Shown piece by piece: positions 19,323-31,951 of a DNA stretch of 64,000 bases. The notes beneath the pieces are model-generated. The model was not told the DNA's origin and did not search any database. It saw only the letters and a list, made by a program, of their open reading frames with translations. Source of the DNA: Prinsepia uniflora. Its lineage: Eukaryota; Streptophyta; Magnoliopsida; Rosales; Rosaceae. Position 1 is the first letter of the stretch. Each line of letters opens with the position of its first letter. The stretch is taken from positions 39,843,742-39,907,741 of the forward strand of contig CM064873.1 in NCBI GenBank assembly GCA_032719365.1, read 5' to 3'. The translations under genes and the position numbers were made by a program.

Positions 19323-21447
19323 TGTAACGCCCCGGAAATTCGAAGAATGTAATTTTGTAAAATAATAAATGAAATGACATTTTTACCCTTGTGAATAGTA
19401 TGGTCAATTTGTTGACTTTTTGATTGGTAGGTCAAACGGATGTTGACCGATGATCGTGACGTAGTTCGGGACGTCACGAGTCCATAGACAGGTGGCACGT
19501 CCAATTCCGACGATCAGGGAAAAAGTTGTGAAATTCGAAAGTTCAAGGGCATTTTCGTAATTTGGATGAAAAAGGGGAAAATGTTGACTTTTTGTTTAAC
19601 AACTGATTTCCACACAATTCTAGGTCTCGATGCCTTGAGTCCGTAGACAGACGGCACACTGAAAACGGGCATCGGAAGGTTGAGTTACGGGTCTCGGAAG
19701 AGGAGGGGCATTTTGGTAATTTTGTGCAGAAGGGCAAAATGGTAAATTGCAAAGACCAATTTGAAATAGCCGTGGGAAATGCGGTGCAATTTTTTAATCT
19801 GTCCTCTGATCAAGGATTTGTTTAAACCTGATCTCTGTTCAAGGATTTGTTTAATGGTTTTGAGGTAATGGAAGCATATTGTTATGGTTGGGACAGACAA
19901 CCAGTGCACGGGATGATTTTAAAACTGGGTTTTGGGTCTGTTTTACGGGAAACAGAATTCTCAGTGGGACGGAGAGATTCCCACGAGTGTTGGCTGAACG
20001 GGTCGATTAACAGAGAGATAGGAGTTTGTTGAGTTTCATTTTGAGCAAGAGAGGGCTGAGAGCTTGAGAGAAAAAGCAGAGTTCAGGAAATTGTGAAAAT
20101 TGGAGGGAAAATCGCATTTTAATTTGTGAGTCGAGTTGGACAAAACCAAGGATTGGAATAGTCTTCTGGGACCATTTGGAGTCCAACCATATCGATTGCG
20201 AAGGAAATCGATCACAGTCTAGCCAAGAACAGAAGCCTCTGGTTCTGTAAATTTTCGAGATTGAAGACGACTACTTCCAGGTAAGCTTTCCTGAAATTGG
20301 TTGTGTTCTAGTGTTTGTTTAGGTCCCCTAAAACTTCTGTCTAGGTTAATTTGAAAATACAGCTGAGTTGGGTGAGTTTCAGAGGTCGACTCGTTTGTTT
20401 GATCACGGGTCGAATGAGAGTTTTAGGGAAAATCGAAGGTAACTAAGGAATGGGATCTTAAATTAAAATGTTAAGGAATGATTTAGGTGGAAAAAGGGAA
20501 GGTTTAGAGTGAGAATTGATGGAGATCTGGCCGGGTCGTGTCGTGGGTCGAACATCCCGTTTGCAGGCTTAGGGGTGAAGAAGACGACACTGTAGCTACA
20601 GTGCTTGGCGCTTGGCTTTCAAGCGCAGCCACTTTGGGCGGCGCGTGACGGCGTGTGTGACCTTATTTCCGGTTACAGTCAACTTGAGATTTCATCCTTT
20701 CAGTTTATAGAACATTTTTGAATTAAATTTCGAGTCGAGCGGACGTCGTTTCGGGTTAGTTCTGAGGGTTCGAAGGTCTAGGGCTTTAAGTTAATTACGT
20801 CGAAAAATCCCGAAAAAATAGGGAAATTAATGCAAGCTTTTTGGGAATGTTTGTAACCCTTATTGTACTTTTTGACAGTCCCAAACATTCCCGAGGCTAC
20901 CGAGGAGCGCACGGGGCGTGAATGACGCGTCCGAAAACCGTGAGTGGACTTTTGATTTCTAACCGAGCATGCATAACTGTTTTTACTCACTTTTCTTATC
21001 TTTTCATATATGATTTATTAGTGATGATTATGATATTTCGGTTTTATGTGATGGCACTTTTTTCAAGGTGATTATCGTATTCTACGTATTTCGAGATTAC
21101 TTTTTTCTCCTGAGCAATGATGATAGTTTGATGAAGTGATTTGATGTGATTATGCAGGTCACGTTTAATGATGATTCGATTATGTTTGTGAAGTAAGTTT
21201 TGGAATTTGAATGTGAAATTCGGATATAAGTCCTTTTATGACGAAATGTGATTTTGGAATGGTTTTGGAAAATAGATCCCGATGGATCCTGGTTTGTTAT
21301 GATTTTCCATGTGATTTTGGGTTCAAAGACCCGGTATGATTGTTGGATCTGGTTTTGGGTTTAAAGACCCGGTTAATTGATGACGGGGTGGGCCCGAATT
21401 GGGTTTAAAGACCCGGATTGAGTTTAAAGACTCAGTTATTGTGATAC
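19323..21447 (+). mobile_element. Large LTR (family A-like), 3' truncated
   Basis: Starts TGTAACGCCCCGGAAATTCG and follows family A (4457-7453). Parts: inverted-repeat box GTGACGT-N8-ACGTCAC at 19456-19477, donor-like CAGGTAAGC (20279), GC-rich hairpin region (20605-20660), acceptor TTTTTGACAG (20878), exon-like 20879-20939, donor GTGAGTGGAC (20940), GCATGCATAAC, and the GGGTTTAAAGACCC minisatellite, which ends abruptly at 21447 where a minus-strand LTR begins. The missing 3' part is not found on the far side of that element, so the target was rearranged or deleted. Confidence 0.85.
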
Positions 21448-22583
21448 TGACAGGACCCATCCCAATCCCCCCGGGATTAACGCGGGATGACCCTGCTCCC
21501 GTCTGACACGAAGTGTCAGACAAGGGATATTTCCGACCTTTGCCCTTCTGGGCTATCAGAGTACACCAGGATCCTGAGGAGGCATGTGATATCTCGGTCT
21601 CTGCTACAGTCCACATCGTATCCAACCCGAAGGGTATTAAAAACAGAAAGACTGTGAGTGGACAAAAATAAAAGTTTATAAAAACATTTCCATACGAAAC
21701 CTTTATACCCTTCACTAAAAAGTATGCATGCATTGTTAAATCATTAATCCAAACACATATGTTTAAACAACCATCATTAGGGTCTCAGCCCCAAATTCCG
21801 TAAATACAAGTCATACGGGCTCCTGCTCAAAACCGTTTACTAAAAACCATAACATACTAACCATATGTGGGATCTCAGCCCAAAACCATTTATCATCATA
21901 ACTGAATTTCCCAAACCAATTGAAATCATGTTTATCCATTATATTTCATATCCAGAACTTGTCACGGTAAATATAAAGCTACGCGCGTGCTAACCGGGGT
22001 CTCAAACCCAAGTCTCTCCAGGGTCCACCCAGGTCAATGTCCGTAGATCAATGATCCTCCCTGGAGGTAACGAACCATGCCCATCCTGAGAGTAAAGAAC
22101 CCAACTGGGGGGGCGACTCCACTCAGTCAGTGCTCCGTGACTACTCCGGGTTCCACCCAGGCCAACGACCCTCCCCGGAAGAGAAAATCATATACAAAGG
22201 ATGGCATATGAAAAACCGTTTGAAATCATTTTTAAACCTTTCAAGGATTCATGCCCGACCCCTCATAAGCCATCATGAATCATAAAATCCTTTCATGGGT
22301 TCATGCTGGTTCCCATAAACCGTCATGACCCGTAAATCCATTTCAAGGGTTCATGCCGGTTCCTATAAACCGTCATGACCCGTAAAAACCATTTGTAACT
22401 GGACCTCATGCCGGTTCCAATCATGTCGGTTCATGTCGGTTCCTATGCCCGAATCCACATAGAAACTGGACCTCAAGTCCGAATCGTAAACAAATTGGGC
22501 CTCCGGCCCGATTCCGTAAATCAAATGGGTTTCGAACCCGAGTTTACCTTTTCGAATCCAAAACCATTTCATGAAATCATATC

Positions 22584-22588
22584 CAAAA
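22584..22588 (+). repeat. Target site duplication CAAAA, left
   Basis: CAAAA before the LTR start (22589) and again after the last LTR base, at 31947-31951. The sequence on both sides joins into one uninterrupted family-B LTR. Confidence 0.95.
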
Positions 22589-25500
22589 TGACAGGACCCA
22601 TCCCAATCCCCCCGGGATTACCATGGAATGTGCCCTGCTCCCGTCCAACAAGGGGTGTCAGACAAAGGATGACCAAGAGCCACTGCCCAAACAGGGCATC
22701 CAGAGTGCGCAAGGATCGATGGAGGAGATGTGCAATGTCCCAGTCTCTGCTGCAATCGCATCTGTGATCAACCTGAAGGGCATTAAAACCAAAAGCTGTG
22801 AGTGGACAAAAACCAGTAAGTTCATCAAATACATTTTTAAGACATTTATGCCCTCCAATAAAAACGTATGCATGCCACAAAAACCAGTAACCAAAACGTT
22901 TGCTCAACCGAGCCCTTAGGGCCTTAGCCCAAAAACCGTTAACCAAAAAAAACCAAGTGTGGGAACTCAGCCCAAAATCGTGGAATACCACCACCATACA
23001 TATACGACCATGTGGGTCACCACCCACTACCATAAATGAACATTAATTCATTAAAATCACACAATCATAAATCCACCCGGAAAGCCATTTCATTAATTCA
23101 TATTTTACCATTACCATCACCAGCATCCCTGATGCTAGACGTCCCTGACGTCATGTCTCACGGTTTCATAAGCTACGCGTGCTGCCCGGGGTCTCTCCGG
23201 GTCCATATATCTGACATCCCTGATGTCTGACGTCCCTGACGTCAATCATAGCAATCCTGCTCCTGAGTTATCATACGGTCCGGCTGCTCCGTATAATGAC
23301 CCCTCGCAGGCAATGCACCGTGACTTCCCCAGTGTCCCAGACATCTGGAGGAGACCATCATATATCCTTGTATCCAGATGGTATATGGAAAACAGTTTTA
23401 TTAAATCCTTTTATCACATCATTACAATGGGCCCTGCCCGAAATTTCCATAAAACCACGTAATCCCATTTAGGGTCCCTGACCCAAAATCACAATTATTA
23501 AATATAGGGTCCCTGACCCAAAATCACATTTATAATCCAACTGGGCCTCATGCCCGATTTTATGAACCACTGGGCCCACGGCCCGATTTGTAAACCAACT
23601 GGGCCCGCAGCCCGACTTTATAACCCACTGGGCCTACGACCCGAATTCACAAATCAACTGGGCCCCTGGCCTGATCATATAACTCAAATGGGTATGAGCC
23701 CGATTTCATACCAACTGGGCCCCTGGCCCGATTTCATTAACCAACTGGGCCCCCGGCCCGATTCTCAAATGGACTCCAAGTCCGAAATTTCCAAAACAAG
23801 TGGGCCTCAAGCCCGAGTTCATATTTCCAATTTCAAAACTATTTCATCATATTATTTATTTAACCACAAGCACACAAAACCGCAAATAAACCGTTAATCC
23901 CGATATACGTGAAATACGGAAAACACCTCGAAATACGTGCAACATATCCAAAATCAATGCTCACAAATACCATCATAGAAATCATGTATATAAACCATAT
24001 AACACATTTAAGCATGCATAGGATTTATAAAACCAAAGTCCACTCACAGACCGTTTTAACCGTGTGCCTCGATACGCGTGCCACCGGCCCTCCCGGGCCA
24101 CACCACTATCACCGGGACTCCCAATCCTGTCCAAATCACATTAGAGGGTTACTAACCTCATCATTAACATCCTATCAAAGTCCCGTAATTTTCTCGAATT
24201 TTTACTTATTTTTAAACTTAATTTAAAACCTTCGGACATCCCGAACAATATCGAGACGGTGTCCGATCGACACGAAACCAATTCCAAAATGTCCGTTACA
24301 TTAAATGGGACAGAAGTCATGTTGACCTCACCTCGAGATTCGTGTCCACGCGCCGCCACGCGCCGCCGTGAGTGGCTGCGCGTGAAACTCACGCGCCTGC
24401 TACAGTGTCACCAGCCCAACCCGTTTGTCTGGTAAACTTGTCCAATTCACCCGCGACACAACCCGGTTCCAATCCTGCCAATTCGATCCTAATTCCTTCA
24501 ATTGATCAATCCATTAGCTTCGTTTTAAGTCCAATTATAAGTCTGTAAACTCAATTACACAAATCCTTACCCAGATTCCCACGATTCGATGATGATCCAC
24601 GAAGAACACCCGGTCACTGTTCAATCATGGAAGTCCCTCAATTGATGCAGGTTTCATCCAATTGATGATTCCAGAAGCATCAATGGACCATGAGGAAAAA
24701 TTCCCCCACATCAATTGAATCAATCACAGCCCCAAACTCCACGACTCAGCCTCGATTTCTTCCTCTGTCACCAAGCTCGATCAGAGCCAAAACGGCACCA
24801 TTCCTTCTCGTTTTTTATGTGGATCGACTCGTCACAACCTCAGGAAGATGTTTGTAACCTCCAATTCGATCATCACAGCCCAATTCCCAGTATTCGAATT
24901 TCCCCCCCAATTTTCCCGAAATCCAAAATCCAAAATTCGACACCCTCACAACCCCTCGTGTTTCCCTGTTAATTCAATCATCAAAGTCTCCCATTTTCTC
25001 ACACGAACAGCAGAAGAAGGGAGCCAATTCTCCCAGTTCATACTCTCCCTAAATCATGCACGGTTTGAAAGAAAAACAAAGGAAAAGGAAGGATAATGGT
25101 GGATAAGGAATGATGATGTTGTAATGATGGTGTTGGGAGGGAAACATGGAGCTGGAAACAAGGGATGGGTGACACTTGTCACTCATCCGGATGTGCACAG
25201 TCAACGGTCACTATTCATTATTATATTATTATTTTAATCCCGGCCTCGGTTCGTTAGTTCGTTTCCTTGACCATAACGTCGTCGTCGGATCTCCGATTTC
25301 GGCATGCCGCCTGTCGTTGGATTCGTATCGACGATACCTACGTAACGGTCCTTGGCCCTCGTCCATCGGACCTCCCGATCAAAAAGTCAACATTTGGCTC
25401 CTAACAAGCCAAATTACCAAAATACCCCTCAACTTCCGAACACCATAACTTTCTCTACGAATGTCGGAATCGAACGTGCCGCCTGTCTATGAACTCGTGA

Positions 25501-25696
25501 CGTCCCGAACTACGTCACGGTCATCGGTCAAAGTCCATTTGACCGCCCGAACAAAAAATCAACATTTTGCCCACGACCAGGGGCAAAACGGTCATTTCGC
25601 ACAATTTGTCTGATTCCGCCCTACTAACCACCGTTCAACCTCACTAATCAAGATTAGTCACTAAACTAATCCCGGAATTCGGGACGGGTCGTTACA
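22589..25696 (-). repeat. 3' LTR of the young element
   Basis: 3108 bases, on the plus strand TGACAGGACCC...GGGTCGTTACA. Contains, in minus-strand order, the palindrome around GACAAGTGTC (25163-25188), GC hairpin GCGCGTGA/TCACGCGC (24378-24396), acceptor (cut before 24126), exon-like 24048-24126, donor GTGAGTGGAC (24038-24047), hairpin minisatellites (23100-23820), GTCCACTCAC (22798-22807) and acceptor CCCTTCAG (cut before 22772). Confidence 0.95.
23525..23820 (-). repeat. GGGC...GCCC minisatellite in the LTR
   Basis: Nine or more units of about 28-35 bases with cores such as ACTGGGCCCACGGCCCGA, ACTGGGCCCCTGGCCCGA and ACTCCAAGTCCGA. Each core is a short hairpin. The other LTR has the same array at 29775-30070, with a few core changes (for example CCTACGACCC versus CCCACGGCCC). 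Confidence 0.85.
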
Positions 25697-28600
25697 ATCT
25701 TCCCTCCTTAATAAATTTCGTCCTCGAAATTCCAACCGATCTAAATTCAACGTACTTCCCTCCTTTAAAAATTTCGCTCTCGAAACTCGATTACCCTGAT
25801 TCCACAAACACCCCGTGGAAAGTGGAATCGACCACACAACACGTGTACACCCGTACACCAACTAACCAGGCAAAACTTGTCTGCACTCTACATACCACTA
25901 ATACTCAAAACGCAACGACAACATTCGACCCCGTCGAATGACTGAAACTACTTGTTTCGAATTTGACCCCACTTGTCAAATCAACCCTCTCGTTGACGCA
26001 ACAACTCGACGGTTCCTTTCCCACTCCCACTAGGAGTCAGCTGACCCCACTCAACAATCTATGTTGACACATCCTGACAAACTGTCACCACACAGTTGTT
26101 GTCAGTCGAAAACTGACACTAGACTCACTCGTGGCTACACATGCCACCAACGTACTTAACTTAGTAAACGATTACCGACCTTTCAAACGACCTGTGTGTA
26201 ATTAAACACATCGGAATTACCATGACCCATTGCATAGTAATGTCCGGTCCACAACCAATCCCATGGTATCGGAACCAATCCGACTACCAACACGTTCACC
26301 AACATACCTCGGGTATATCCCGTATACCGTAACTAGACATCACAAGTCTACAAGTATTGTACCTCGAACCATGTACGAAGTACACACATCTACCTAATAA
26401 CCAGACTACAACCACCTAGGTCATGGCCGAACGCGATCCAATAATGGAGTACGTTTGCCCAATCCAGCATGAGACAAAACGAAACTCCACCCAACATCTA
26501 GTTCCAATTCCGAATCCAAATCCGCAATTTCGTAAGAAATCCCGGATCCAAACCCAGACATCACAGTTTAACTCATTTCCAAATCCGAATCCGAAATCAT
26601 TATTCCGTAAGCTAGCATTTGGAATAATCATTCCGTACCCAAATTCAGAAATATACTTTCAAGTTCCAAAATCGAATTCTGAATCGTCACCCAGAAATGC
26701 GATTCCAAATCCCGAAATCTCCTTCACATTTACCAAGACACACCAAAACCTAACCTATCGGTTACCCGTTCAATACACTTGATTGACTTCATAGGGAAGC
26801 CAATCCAACCTCCACACGTCTAAGGTTGACAAAATTCAACTACCTTGGAAACCTACTCACCCGAGTAGAATACCATACGGGCCCCACTTCGAAAAGAAGT
26901 TCAATTCCGTCATTACGACTCACATACCCAAGTTCGTATCGATCCTTGTCATTCCACCTAGGAAAACCAAGGATGATCCAAAATAATGACACCAATACTC
27001 ATCCTACGTGGATGCAACAAAACTCACTGCACTCACCACGCCATGTGACACCACATCGTCTGCCACCAAGCAGAAAATGAGAAATCTCGTTTACCTAATT
27101 TCGAACACGTAGCTCCTTCTAATGACCTCACAACACACATGGGCTCACCAACCAATACACGCTCAACGTACTGGTAACTACAGTCAACGTCTGCCAGGGC
27201 AGAAAGCAAGAAGTCAACCCCAATGACTTCGGAATACCAATCACCAAAAACGAGCACCACTCTCGTTCCCCAATCACAACTCTCCTCGACACTAAGGTTC
27301 CAACCATGTTGGAAACAGACATGCTCCCAACAAGACGTCAAGTCCAACCACTAGACTTCCTACCTCCTCAATTCACTTGGACAACCCCGTGTCCACAATC
27401 AATCCGTTATTGTTCCGTTCGCACATCCCGACCTTCACCGGTTCGACACTCGGTTTCCCAAGTTCTCAATTACAAATTCCTACCTTTATACCACTAATGG
27501 TTTTCCTCGTCTTTTCCAGTTTTAATCATTTCCACGTACATTTTTGGAGTTGCCAACAACTCCCCCAAATCCACCAATGATCATGACGTAGGGGACGTCA
27601 TCCCAAGATTACTCAAGTCTCAATTATACCCTTTTTAATCCACTCCTTACTGGTTATCTCACCACTATTGGAACTTATCCCAACACAGCACAATCTTAAC
27701 TGGATCCCATCCAGTCCATCCCTCAACCACTACCGAATCTCAAAGACCGAACATATGTTCATTATGACGGAGTCACACCCCAACTTGTGGCTCATCGTCA
27801 ACACCATTACCGACACTAGCACCAGCGCTAGTACCAGCACCAACACTCTATCAACAACACTAGTATCAGCACACATGCATCCATACTAGCATCAGCACAA
27901 AAGTACCAACCCCGCAAACATCCATACTGCACACCGTGTGCAAATACGACAACCCTGGATCTCCGTTCATACGGAACGACGATCCCGTACCTCACGACTA
28001 TGGGTACCACTATTCTGACAATCCCTATCAGGAAAATGAACGTTCCCCGAACGTCCCCTGATCCCCAAGTATCAGAACCATACCAATTACCCTCGATAGC
28101 CAGTCATCTCCATATGACTTCCAACTAACTGTCATTGCTATCGAGATCCGCATCCACACATCACACCAATACCCGATCCAACACGGGATTCCACAATTTA
28201 TCTCAGAACCGTATCCGTAAATCGAATCCCATAGTTCAGCCTAGACTCACCAGAGCCATCCACATGGTCATTCATGACCTCAGCCACTCGTCGCAGCACA
28301 AGTTCTCATCCACTAACCACAATTAAGGTTTACCTTTTTAATACTAGGGTTCCACAATCACACCCTATGGTTCAACCGAACCAAACAGCTCTCCGTAATA
28401 TAAAATCCACAACCTGACCGACCCCGCGGTCTAGACATCGAATAGACGTCAGATCCAATCCTACCATCCCATCCACGTGGGTTCCACCACTAGGTCATCG
28501 GCCAACTCCGATGAACCAACATCCCTCACACTAGAAACCACCACAAGGGTTCACATTTTAGACCATTACTCACATGAGGTTCCCCGAACCTGGCTGCACC

Positions 28601-28838
28601 TAGCAGCACAACAATCCAATATCTCATGACCGAACCGACGGTCCCACTATACCAGTTCCCCCAATCAACCCCGCTTGGGTCGAATCACATTAACGCACGG
28701 CGTATCGGGCCAATCGCACTCCATCCACTATCCAAACCCAAAAACTATCTATCAGGTTGATAACGAATTGCAGCCCAAAGAGACATCACACCCTCGACCT
28801 GCGCGCACAAATAGAGCAACCGTGCTCTGATACCAAGT
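25697..28838 (-). other. Non-coding interior of the young element
   Basis: 3142 bases between the LTRs. No frame longer than about 120 codons and none with a known motif. Visible structure: the polypurine end; a hairpin ACTTC-GAAAA-GAAGT (26886-26900), shared with the relatives at 34948 and (one mismatch) 45244; repeated CCGAATCCGAAAT-type words (26515-26600, also 34550-34640); and a degenerate ACCAGCRCTAGTACCAG block (27815-27900). The region aligns in order with the interiors at 33755-36870 and 44236-46149, so it is a family interior and not random filler. Confidence 0.8.
28821..28836 (-). other. Primer binding site (initiator tRNA-Met)
   Basis: On the minus strand TTGGTATCAGAGCACG, two bases inside the 5' LTR. 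The first twelve bases of TGGTATCAGAGC match the standard plant initiator-Met site exactly. The same site is seen at 59761-59775. Confidence 0.9.
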
Positions 28839-31800
28839 TGACAGGACCCATCCCAATCCCCCCGGGATTACCATGGAATGTGCCCTGCTCCCGTCCAACA
28901 AGGGGTGTCAGACAAAGGATGACCAAGAGCCACTGCCCAAACAGGGCATCCAGAGTGCGCAAGGATCGATGGAGGAGATGTGCAATGTCCCAGTCTCTGC
29001 TGCAATCGCATCTGTGATCAACCTGAAGGGCATTAAAACCAAAAGCTGTGAGTGGACAAAAACCAGTAAGTTCATCAAATACATTTTTAAGACATTTATG
29101 CCCTCCAATAAAAACGTATGCATGCCACAAAAACCAGTAACCAAAACGTTTGCTCAACCGAGCCCTTAGGGCCTTAGCCCAAAAACCGTTAACCAAAAAA
29201 AACCAAGTGTGGGAACTCAGCCCAAAATCGTGGAATACCACCACCATACATATACGACCATGTGGGTCACCACCCACTACCATAAATGAACATTAATTCA
29301 TTAAAATCACACAATCATAAATCCACCCGGAAAGCCATTTCATTAATTCATATTTTACCATTACCATCACCAGCATCCCTGATGCTAGACGTCCCTGACG
29401 TCATGTCTCACGGTTTCATAAGCTACGCGTGCTGCCCGGGGTCTCTCCGGGTCCATATATCTGACATCCCTGATGTCTGACGTCCCTGACGTCAATCATA
29501 GCAATCCTGCTCCTGAGTCATCATACGGTCCGGCTGCTCCGTATAATGACCCCTCGCAGGCAATGCACCGTGACTTCCCCAGTGTCCCAGACATCTGGAG
29601 GAGACCATCATATATCCTTGTATCCAGATGGTATATGGAAAACAGTTTTATTAAATCCTTTTATCACATCATTACAATGGGCCCTGCCCGAAATTTCCAT
29701 AAAACCACGTAATCCCATTTAGGGTCCCTGACCCAAAATCACAATTATTAAATATAGGGTCCCTGACCCAAAATCACATTTATAATCCAACTGGGCCTCA
29801 TGCCCGATTTTATGAACCACTGGGCCCACGGCCCGATTTGTAAACCAACTGGGCCCGCAGCCCGACTTTATAACCCACTGGGCCCACGGCCCGAATTCAC
29901 AAATCAACTGGGCCCCTGGCCCGATCATATAACTCAAATGGGTCTCAGCCCGATTTCATACCAACTGGGCCCCTGGCCCGATTTCATTAACCAACTGGGC
30001 CCCCGGCCCGATTCTCAAATGGACTCCAAGTCCGAAATTTCCAAAACAAGTGGGCCTCAAGCCCGAGTTCATATTTCCAATTTCAAAACTATTTCATCAT
30101 ATTATTTATTTAACCACAAGCACACAAAACCGCAAATAAACCGTTAATCCCGATATACGTGAAATACGGAAAACACCTCGAAATACGTGCAACATATCCA
30201 AAATCAATGCTCACAAATACCATCATAGAAATCATGTATATAAACCATATAACACATTTAAGCATGCATAGGATTTATAAAACCAAAGTCCACTCACAGA
30301 CCGTTTTAACCGTGTGCCTCGATACGCGTGCCACCGGCCCTCCCGGGCCATACCACTATCACCGGGACTCCCAATCCTGTCCAAATCACATTAGAGGGTT
30401 ACTAACCTCATCATTAACATCCTATCAAAGTCCCGTAATTTTCCCGAATTTTTACTTATTTTTAAACTTAATTTAAAACCTTCGGACATCCCGAACAATA
30501 TCGAGACGGTGTCCGATCGACACGAAACCAATTCCAAAATGTCCGTTACATTAAATGGGACAGAAGTCATGTTGACCTCACCTCGAGATTCGTGTCCACG
30601 CGCCGCCACGCGCCGCCGTGAGTGGCTGCGCGTGAAACTCACGCGCCTGCTACAGTGTCACCAGCCCAACCCGTTTGTCTGGTAAACTTGTCCAATTCAC
30701 CCGCGACACAACCCGGTTCCAATCCTGCCAATTCGATCCTAATTCCTTCAATTGATCAATCCATTAGCTTCGTTTTAAGTCCAATTATAAGTCTGTAAAC
30801 TCAATTACACAAATCCTTACCCAGATTCCCACGATTCGATGATGATCCACGAAGAACACCCGGTCACTGTTCAATCATGGAAGTCCCTCAATTGATGCAG
30901 GTTTCATCCAATTGATGATTCCAGAAGCATCAATGGACCATGAGGAACAATTCCCCCACATCAATTGAATCAATCACAGCCCCAAACTCCACGACTCAGC
31001 CTCGATTTCTTCCTCTGTCACCAAGCTCGATCAGAGCCAAAACGGCACCATTCCTTCTCGTTTTTGTTGTGGATCGACTCGTCACAACCTCAGGAAGATG
31101 TTTGTAACCTCCAATTCGATCATCACAGCCCAATTCCCAGTATTCGAATTTTCCCCCCAATTTTCCCGAAATCCAAAATCCAAAATTCGACACCCTCACA
31201 ACCCCTCGTGTTTCCCTGTTAATTCAATCATCAAAGTCTCCCATTTTCTCACAAGAACAGCATAAGAAGGGAGCCAATTCTCCCAGTTCATACTCTCCCT
31301 AAATCATGCACGGTTTGAAAGAAAAACAAAGGAAAAGGAAGGATAATGGTGGATAAGGAATGATGATGTTGTAATGATGGTGTTGGGAGGGAAACATGGA
31401 GCTGGAAACAAGGGATGGGTGACACTTGTCACTCATCCGGATGTACACAGTCAACGGTCACTATTCATTATTATATTATTATTTTAATCCCGGTCTCGGT
31501 TCGTTAGTTCGTTTCCTTGACCATAACGTCGTCGTCGGATCCCCGATTTCGGCATGCCGCCTGTCGTTGGATTCGTATCGACGATACCTACGTAACGGTC
31601 CTTGGCCCTCGTCCATCGGACCTCCCGATCAAAAAGTCAACATTTGGCTCCTAACAAGCCAAATTACCAAAATACCCCTCAACTTCCGAACACCATAACT
31701 TTCTCTACGAATGTCGGAATCGAACGTGCCGCCTGTCTATGAACTCGTGACGTCCCGAACTACGTCACGGTCATCGGTCAAAGTCCATTTGACCGCCCGA

Positions 31801-31946
31801 ACAAAAAGTCAATATTTTACCCACGACCAGGGGCAAAACGGTCATTTCGCACAATTTGTCTGATTCCGCCCTACTAACCACCGTTCAACCTCACTAATCA
31901 AGATTAGTCACTAAACTAATCCCAGAATTCGGGACAGGTCGTTACA
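28839..31946 (-). repeat. 5' LTR of the young element
   Basis: 3108 bases, near-identical to 22589-25696. Visible differences include CCCACGGCCC for CCTACGACCC, GTCTCAGCCC for GTATGAGCCC, TTTTTGTTGTGG for TTTTTTATGTGG and GGGACAGGTCG for GGGACGGGTCG at the terminus. Confidence 0.95.
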
Positions 31947-31951
31947 CAAAA

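Larger units (their letters stand above)
22589..31946 (-). mobile_element. Complete young non-autonomous large-LTR element (LARD-like)
   Basis: 9358 bases with perfect CAAAA duplications. LTRs 22589-25696 and 28839-31946 are both 3108 bases. By eye they differ at only about two dozen positions, under 1%, so insertion is recent. On the minus strand the order is 5' LTR (28839-31946), primer site TTGGTATCAGAGCACG (28821-28836), a non-coding interior of 3142 bases, polypurine tract TAAGGAGGGAAGAT (25697-25710), and 3' LTR. The interior has only short random frames and no gag or pol motif. It resembles LARDs: complete in cis signals, dependent on proteins in trans. Confidence 0.95.

Noticed and set aside
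22569..23033. 154- and 165-codon minus-strand frames at 22569-23033 and 28786-29283
   Set aside because: Both lie in the LTR 3' region and are identical only because the two LTRs are; they overlap splice-like signals and terminal sequences and have no protein similarity I recognise.
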